From NCBI RefSeq assembly GCF_963975345.1, contig NZ_CAXBGE010000010.1:62001-126000 (forward strand): 64,000 nt of DNA, read 5' to 3'. A program made the position numbers and the translations under genes. Shown here piece by piece: positions 60,699 through 64,000 of the stretch. Numbering within the stretch: the stretch's first letter is position 1; each line of letters begins with the position of its first letter. The DNA comes from Maricaulis sp963975345 (GTDB lineage: Bacteria > Pseudomonadota > Alphaproteobacteria > Caulobacterales > Maricaulaceae). Under the pieces are notes generated by a model. That model was not told where the DNA came from. It saw nothing but the letters and a program-made list of their open reading frames with translations, and did no database searches.

Positions 60699-61856
60699 TC
60701 AGTCCGCTTGCGGCGTTGCGGCCCGGTCGAAGATGGCGCGAATTGCGAGCGCGCCGAGCATGGCCGCGAGCACGAACAGGAACAACATCTGGCCCCAAAA
60801 AGTCGCCGCGCGCCGCAATGCAGCCAGGTCCACCACCGAGACGAAATACCAGGACGGGCCATCAATGCGGCTGAAGGCGATCATCCGGCTACCATCCGGG
60901 GAGAGGAAGACGCCGAACGGACGCGGATCAACCCGAAGCATCGCCATGATCGCCTCGGGCGCCAGGGCAGCGCTGGATTCTTGTTGCCCCGGTTGCGCTA
61001 CCGGTTGCGGTCCGCGCGAGATAATATTGCCCTCGCGGTCGAACAGCATGTTCATGCCATGGGCCGGAGGCGTCTCGAGTGCGGAGGCGAGCGTCTCGGT
61101 CATCGAAATCGAGGTGCCGAAACCGCCGAGCAATTCATCGCCGTCCCGAACCGGTTGACGACAAGCGCTGGCAGCGCGCTCGCCACCATCGGAATAAACG
61201 AAACGGGACAGCGCGGTGCATTGCATGGCGCTGTCGGGATTGGTGTGGAGGTCGAACAGGGCCGCATCCTCATCGCCGCGCAGATCAAAATCTGCAGGCG
61301 CCTCGCTACGATAGAAGAGCAGCCTGTCCTCCCGGTCGGGCGCAAACATCACCATGCGGCGGTCGGGCGTGAAGTAATACAGGCTGGTGAAGTGGCCCAG
61401 AAAGGCCTCGCCGACACTGCGCACAGCATGGAAGCCGGCCAGATAGCGACGCTTTTCGGTTTCCGTCATCGCCGCGCCGTCGGCCATAAAAGCACCGACC
61501 CCAAACACATAATCGCCTGCGGAGAGCGTCGTGCCATCATACAGATCCGGCGCGCTGCGACGGGTTCCATCGGCCATGACCGGGAACAGCCGGTCGAATT
61601 CGACATCCACCGGCACATCCTGCAACACAGCCAGTCGGCGCCGGTAGGCCTGTGCTGCCGCGTGATTCAACCGCCGTGCGTCCTCGAAAATCTGTTGCTC
61701 GCGCCCGGCCCGGACGCGGATATAGACATTGAGATGCTCAGCCTGTGCAATCTCCAGGCGCTGATTGAGAATACGGTCGCCTGCGAATCCGGCCAAGCCC
61801 GCCAGCAAAATCGAAATGCAGACTTGCCCGATCAAGATTGCCAATTTCTTGGACAC
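60699..61856 (-). CDS. Two-TM sensor protein without output domain
   Basis: Protein of about 385 residues: helix near residues 5-26, a large periplasmic domain resembling a double-Cache-type sensor (an amphipathic helix after the membrane, EQQIFEDARRLN, then aromatic-rich sheet segments such as DGTTLSAGDYVFG, FTSLYYFTPDRRMVMFAPDRED, GSRMIAFSRIDGPSWYFVSVVD), a second helix near 355-377, and only about 13 residues (RAIFDRAATPQAD) after it. No HAMP, kinase, GGDEF or methyl-accepting domain follows. The GTG at 61856 has AGGGG upstream; a GTG at 61880 is the alternative. Confidence 0.72.
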   Translation of the reverse strand: MSKKLAILIGQVCISILLAGLAGFAGDRILNQRLEIAQAEHLNVYIRVRAGREQQIFEDARRLNHAAAQAYRRRLAVLQDVPVDVEFDRLFPVMADGTRRSAPDLYDGTTLSAGDYVFGVGAFMADGAAMTETEKRRYLAGFHAVRSVGEAFLGHFTSLYYFTPDRRMVMFAPDREDRLLFYRSEAPADFDLRGDEDAALFDLHTNPDSAMQCTALSRFVYSDGGERAASACRQPVRDGDELLGGFGTSISMTETLASALETPPAHGMNMLFDREGNIISRGPQPVAQPGQQESSAALAPEAIMAMLRVDPRPFGVFLSPDGSRMIAFSRIDGPSWYFVSVVDLAALRRAATFWGQMLFLFVLAAMLGALAIRAIFDRAATPQAD

Positions 61857-61979
61857 CAAAGCCCCTGCTCCACATTCCACTCTTCGCCCGTCAAGCCGAT
61901 TCAGAGGTTGGCGTCAAGGTTTCTAATATGCAGGCGCACCAATGCCGGAGCCGTCGCGATATTCGCCAAGCAGCGGCGA

Positions 61980-62447
61980 TCAGCTGCCGGGCGTCTCCGA
62001 CATGGTCGAGACCAGACGTCCCAAAAAAGCACCAAAGCGTCGCTGTTCATCGGCAGACAGCGACGCGTGGATCTCTTGCGCCACCGCTTCAACGCGCGGC
62101 ATCAGTGCTTGATACAGTGTTTCGCCCTGTTCCGTGAGAAACAGGTGGCTGACACGGCCATCGCCCTGCGAGGCTTCACGCCGGACCAGACCGGCTGCGA
62201 GCATGGCCTTGGTGGCCCGGCTGACAATGCCCTTGTCCATCGGCGTGATCGTCACGACCTCGGCGGCGGTGCGGCCCGATTGTTCGGCGATGGCGGCCAT
62301 AACCCGCCATTGCGACAGGTTGAGCTGGCCATGCTGCTTCACGATCGCGGCCGTATGGCGTGAGATGCGGTCAGCCAGAACGGTCAGCTGATACGGCCAA
62401 TAGCTGCCCAGCTTGATGACGCGGCGGGTGACGGGAGAAGATTTCAT
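61980..62447 (-). CDS. MarR family winged-helix regulator
   Basis: Regulator of 155 residues: MarR-type helical dimerisation ends around a winged helix (LNLSQWRVMAAIAEQSGRTAAEVVTITPMDKGIVSRATKAMLAAGLVRREASQGDGRVSHLFLTEQG). It is divergent from the 4-hydroxyphenylpyruvate dioxygenase gene and the interval has a dyad operator, so it is probably the repressor of the aromatic catabolic genes. Ligand likely an aromatic acid, by inference. Confidence 0.93.
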   Translation of the reverse strand: MKSSPVTRRVIKLGSYWPYQLTVLADRISRHTAAIVKQHGQLNLSQWRVMAAIAEQSGRTAAEVVTITPMDKGIVSRATKAMLAAGLVRREASQGDGRVSHLFLTEQGETLYQALMPRVEAVAQEIHASLSADEQRRFGAFLGRLVSTMSETPGS

Positions 62448-62450
62448 ATC

Positions 62451-62478
62451 GTCAAATTAGTTGTTTTCACAACTTGAC
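62451..62478. promoter_or_regulatory. Dyad operator between MarR and HPPD genes
   Basis: AGTTGT-TTTC-ACAACT (62459-62474) flanked by GTCAA (62451-62455) and TTGAC (62474-62478). Such interrupted AT-rich palindromes are typical MarR sites, and it sits in the divergent promoter region, immediately before the MarR start codon. Confidence 0.55.
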
Positions 62479-62560
62479 GCAATAGCGACAGGAATGATAT
62501 TCACGGACGCAATGAGGCGTGGACACCATGCCGAACCACCACCATTTTGGGAGACGATGC

Positions 62561-63634
62561 ATGGCCGATCTGTTCGAAAATCCTATGGGGCTTTGCGGCT
62601 TCGAATTCGTCGAATTCACGGCACCCCAAAAAGGGATATTGGAGCCGGTCTTCACCTCGATGGGCTTTGTCCACATCGCCAATCACCGCACCAAGGATGT
62701 CGCGCTCTGGCGCCAGGGCGGCATCAATATGATCATCAATTACGAGCCCAATTCGCCGGCTGCCTACTACGCCGCCGAACATGGCCCTTCGGCCTGCGGC
62801 ATGGGCTTTCGTGTCCGCGACGCGGGCAAGGCCTACACGCTCGCCGTCTCCAAGGGCGCCGAGCCGATTGATATGAAGACCGGTTTCAGCGAGCTTAGGC
62901 TGGCCGCGATCAAGGGCATTGGCGGCGCCTCGGTCTATCTGATCGACCGGTTCGAGGACGGCCAATCCATCTATGATGTCGATTTCGAATTCATTGAGGG
63001 CGTCGACCGTCACCCGACCGGTTGCGGCTTCAATGTGATCGATCACCTGACCCATAATGTTTACAAGGGCCGGATGGATTATTGGGCGAATTATTACGAG
63101 ACGCTCTTCAACTTCCGAGAGATCCGCTATTTCGACATCAAGGGCGAATATACCGGCCTCGTCTCGCGCGCCCTGACGGCGCCGGACGGATTGATCCGCA
63201 TCCCGCTCAATGAAGAGAAGGGCGAGAAAGTCGGCCAGATCGAGGAATATCTGCGCGAATACAAAGGCGAAGGCATCCAGCACATCGCTTTCTCCTGCGA
63301 CAATCTGCTCGAATGCTGGGACCGTCTGAAAAAGGCCGGCGTTAAATTCATGCCAGCCCCGCCATCGACCTATTACGATATGCTCGAGGAACGCCTGCCC
63401 GGCCATGGCGAGCCTGCTGACGCGCTGCGCCAGCGCGGCATATTGCTCGACGGCACCACTGAAGGCGGAGATCCGCGTCTGCTGTTGCAGATTTTCTCTG
63501 AAAAGGCGGTCGGTCCGGTCTTCTTCGAATTCATCCAGCGCAAACAGGATGAAGGCTTCGGCGAAGGCAATTTCGAAGCCCTGTTCAAATCCATCGAGGC
63601 CGACCAGCTGGCTCGCGGTGCGATCAGCGCCTAG
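62561..63634 (+). CDS. hppD: 4-hydroxyphenylpyruvate dioxygenase
   Basis: Non-heme Fe(II) dioxygenase converting 4-hydroxyphenylpyruvate to homogentisate in tyrosine breakdown, 357 residues from ATG 62561 (GGGAG 7 bp upstream). Two VOC-type halves: GFVHIANHRTKDVALWRQG near the start and the iron-binding FNVIDHLTHNVYKG, EGIQHIAFSCDN and LLLQIFSEKAVGPVFFEFIQR in the second half. The gene is divergent from the MarR regulator and followed by another VOC protein gene 9 bp later. Confidence 0.96.
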   Translation: MADLFENPMGLCGFEFVEFTAPQKGILEPVFTSMGFVHIANHRTKDVALWRQGGINMIINYEPNSPAAYYAAEHGPSACGMGFRVRDAGKAYTLAVSKGAEPIDMKTGFSELRLAAIKGIGGASVYLIDRFEDGQSIYDVDFEFIEGVDRHPTGCGFNVIDHLTHNVYKGRMDYWANYYETLFNFREIRYFDIKGEYTGLVSRALTAPDGLIRIPLNEEKGEKVGQIEEYLREYKGEGIQHIAFSCDNLLECWDRLKKAGVKFMPAPPSTYYDMLEERLPGHGEPADALRQRGILLDGTTEGGDPRLLLQIFSEKAVGPVFFEFIQRKQDEGFGEGNFEALFKSIEADQLARGAISA

Positions 63635-63643
63635 GAGGCAATC

Positions 63644-64000
63644 ATGACCGTCAATCTGAAACGCATCCACCACGTCGCCTATCGCTGCAAGGACGCGAAA
63701 GAGACGGTCGAGTTCTACCAGCGCGTGCTCAATATGGATTTCGTGCTCGCCATTGCCGAGGACGAGGTGCCTTCAACCAAGGCGCCTGATCCCTACATGC
63801 ACATCTTCATGGATGCCGGCATGGGCAATGTGCTGGCCTTCTTCGAACTGCCCAACTCACCGGCCATGGGCCGTGACGAGCAAACCCCGCAATGGGTCCA
63901 GCACATCGCATTCGAAGTCGCCGACATGGCAGCGCTGGATGAGGCCAAGGCGCATGTTGAAGCCGAAGGCCTCGACGTGCTCGGCCCGGTCAATCACGGC
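63644..64000 (+). CDS. VOC family protein, partial (cut by window end)
   Basis: Open frame from ATG 63644 (TAGGAGG 6-7 bp upstream) running off the window with 119 residues visible. It begins MTVNLKRIHHVAYRCKDAKE, a VOC (glyoxalase/dioxygenase) opening, with HIFMDAGMGNVLAFFELP and WVQHIAFEVADMA as later segments, suggesting His and Glu metal ligands. It lies 9 bp after hppD in the same operon and probably takes part in aromatic degradation. The 3' end is missing. Confidence 0.85.
   Translation, partial: MTVNLKRIHHVAYRCKDAKETVEFYQRVLNMDFVLAIAEDEVPSTKAPDPYMHIFMDAGMGNVLAFFELPNSPAMGRDEQTPQWVQHIAFEVADMAALDEAKAHVEAEGLDVLGPVNHG

Noticed and set aside
60708..62363. 551-codon open frame opposite the sensor protein and MarR genes
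   Set aside because: Runs antisense through two genes and a regulatory region; no recognisable domain.
62501..63673. 390-codon open frame opposite hppD
   Set aside because: Antisense of hppD, whose motifs are unambiguous.

Overview
The window reads as chromosomal DNA of a GC-rich alphaproteobacterium, most likely a marine stalked or prosthecate-type member of the Maricaulales/Hyphomonadales (Maricaulis- or Oceanicaulis-like). This is inferred from gene content: a UrcA family protein, an N7-spaced CtrA-like box upstream of TadG-like pilus genes, a lone UDP-sulfoquinovose synthase, a DUF1285-Nudix-DUF6111-cca block facing a MoxR-DUF58-DUF4159 block, class I fructose-bisphosphate aldolase beside gap and pgk, and an elongator-type tRNA-Met(CAT). 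There is no phage, integrase, complete insertion sequence or CRISPR array; apart from a few repeats it is mostly core chromosome.

Layout. 1-1.7 kb: AraC regulator and CPBP protease. 1.7-4.5 kb (minus): DUF1285, CoA pyrophosphatase, DUF6111 and CCA-adding enzyme, partly overlapping. 4.5-11.3 kb (plus): a tightly overlapping MoxR/DUF58/DUF4159/VWA membrane cluster. 11.3-13.6 kb: pirin with palindromic operator-like sites and three small exported proteins. 13.6-15.3 kb: queE-queC (preQ0 synthesis) and cutA. 15.4-17.9 kb: UrcA protein coupled to a membrane-bound AraC regulator, then a fatty acid hydroxylase. 17.9-21.0 kb: small membrane protein, tRNA-Met, chemoreceptor, exported TonB domain. 21.3-26.3 kb: Ldh-type dehydrogenase, thioesterase, TerB-like protein, lpdA, 2'-5' RNA ligase-like protein, exported protein. 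26.3-29.7 kb (minus): gap-pgk-aldolase. 30.0-33.9 kb: sqdB, a secreted BAAT-type hydrolase, a small hypothetical protein and argE.

34.0-39.1 kb holds the most unusual region: three tandem TadG-like VWA proteins plus a decayed 3' fragment of a further copy, with conserved upstream blocks carrying CtrA-like boxes, and a poly-aspartate/Gly-Arg insertion in the third copy. 39.1-44.6 kb (minus): FKBP lipoprotein, M16 protease lipoprotein, fused oligopeptide ABC ATPase. 44.9-48.3 kb: a soluble histidine kinase with seven PAS domains. 48.3-51.7 kb (minus): a MacA-MacB-like ABC exporter whose adaptor has an LTPxQ-containing insertion. 51.9-54.4 kb: small membrane protein and feoA-feoB. 54.5-58.3 kb: lipoprotein, ArsR/SRPBCC pair, a ParD-ParE-DUF1697 overlapping operon, SDR oxidoreductase. 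58.4-62 kb: REP-like inverted repeat, typA, and a two-TM sensor protein with no output domain. 62-64 kb: MarR regulator divergent from 4-hydroxyphenylpyruvate dioxygenase, followed by a VOC protein cut by the window end (tyrosine/homogentisate catabolism).

Functional assignments rest on motif recognition by eye; no database search was run. Starts were chosen from Shine-Dalgarno spacing where the longest frame was implausible.
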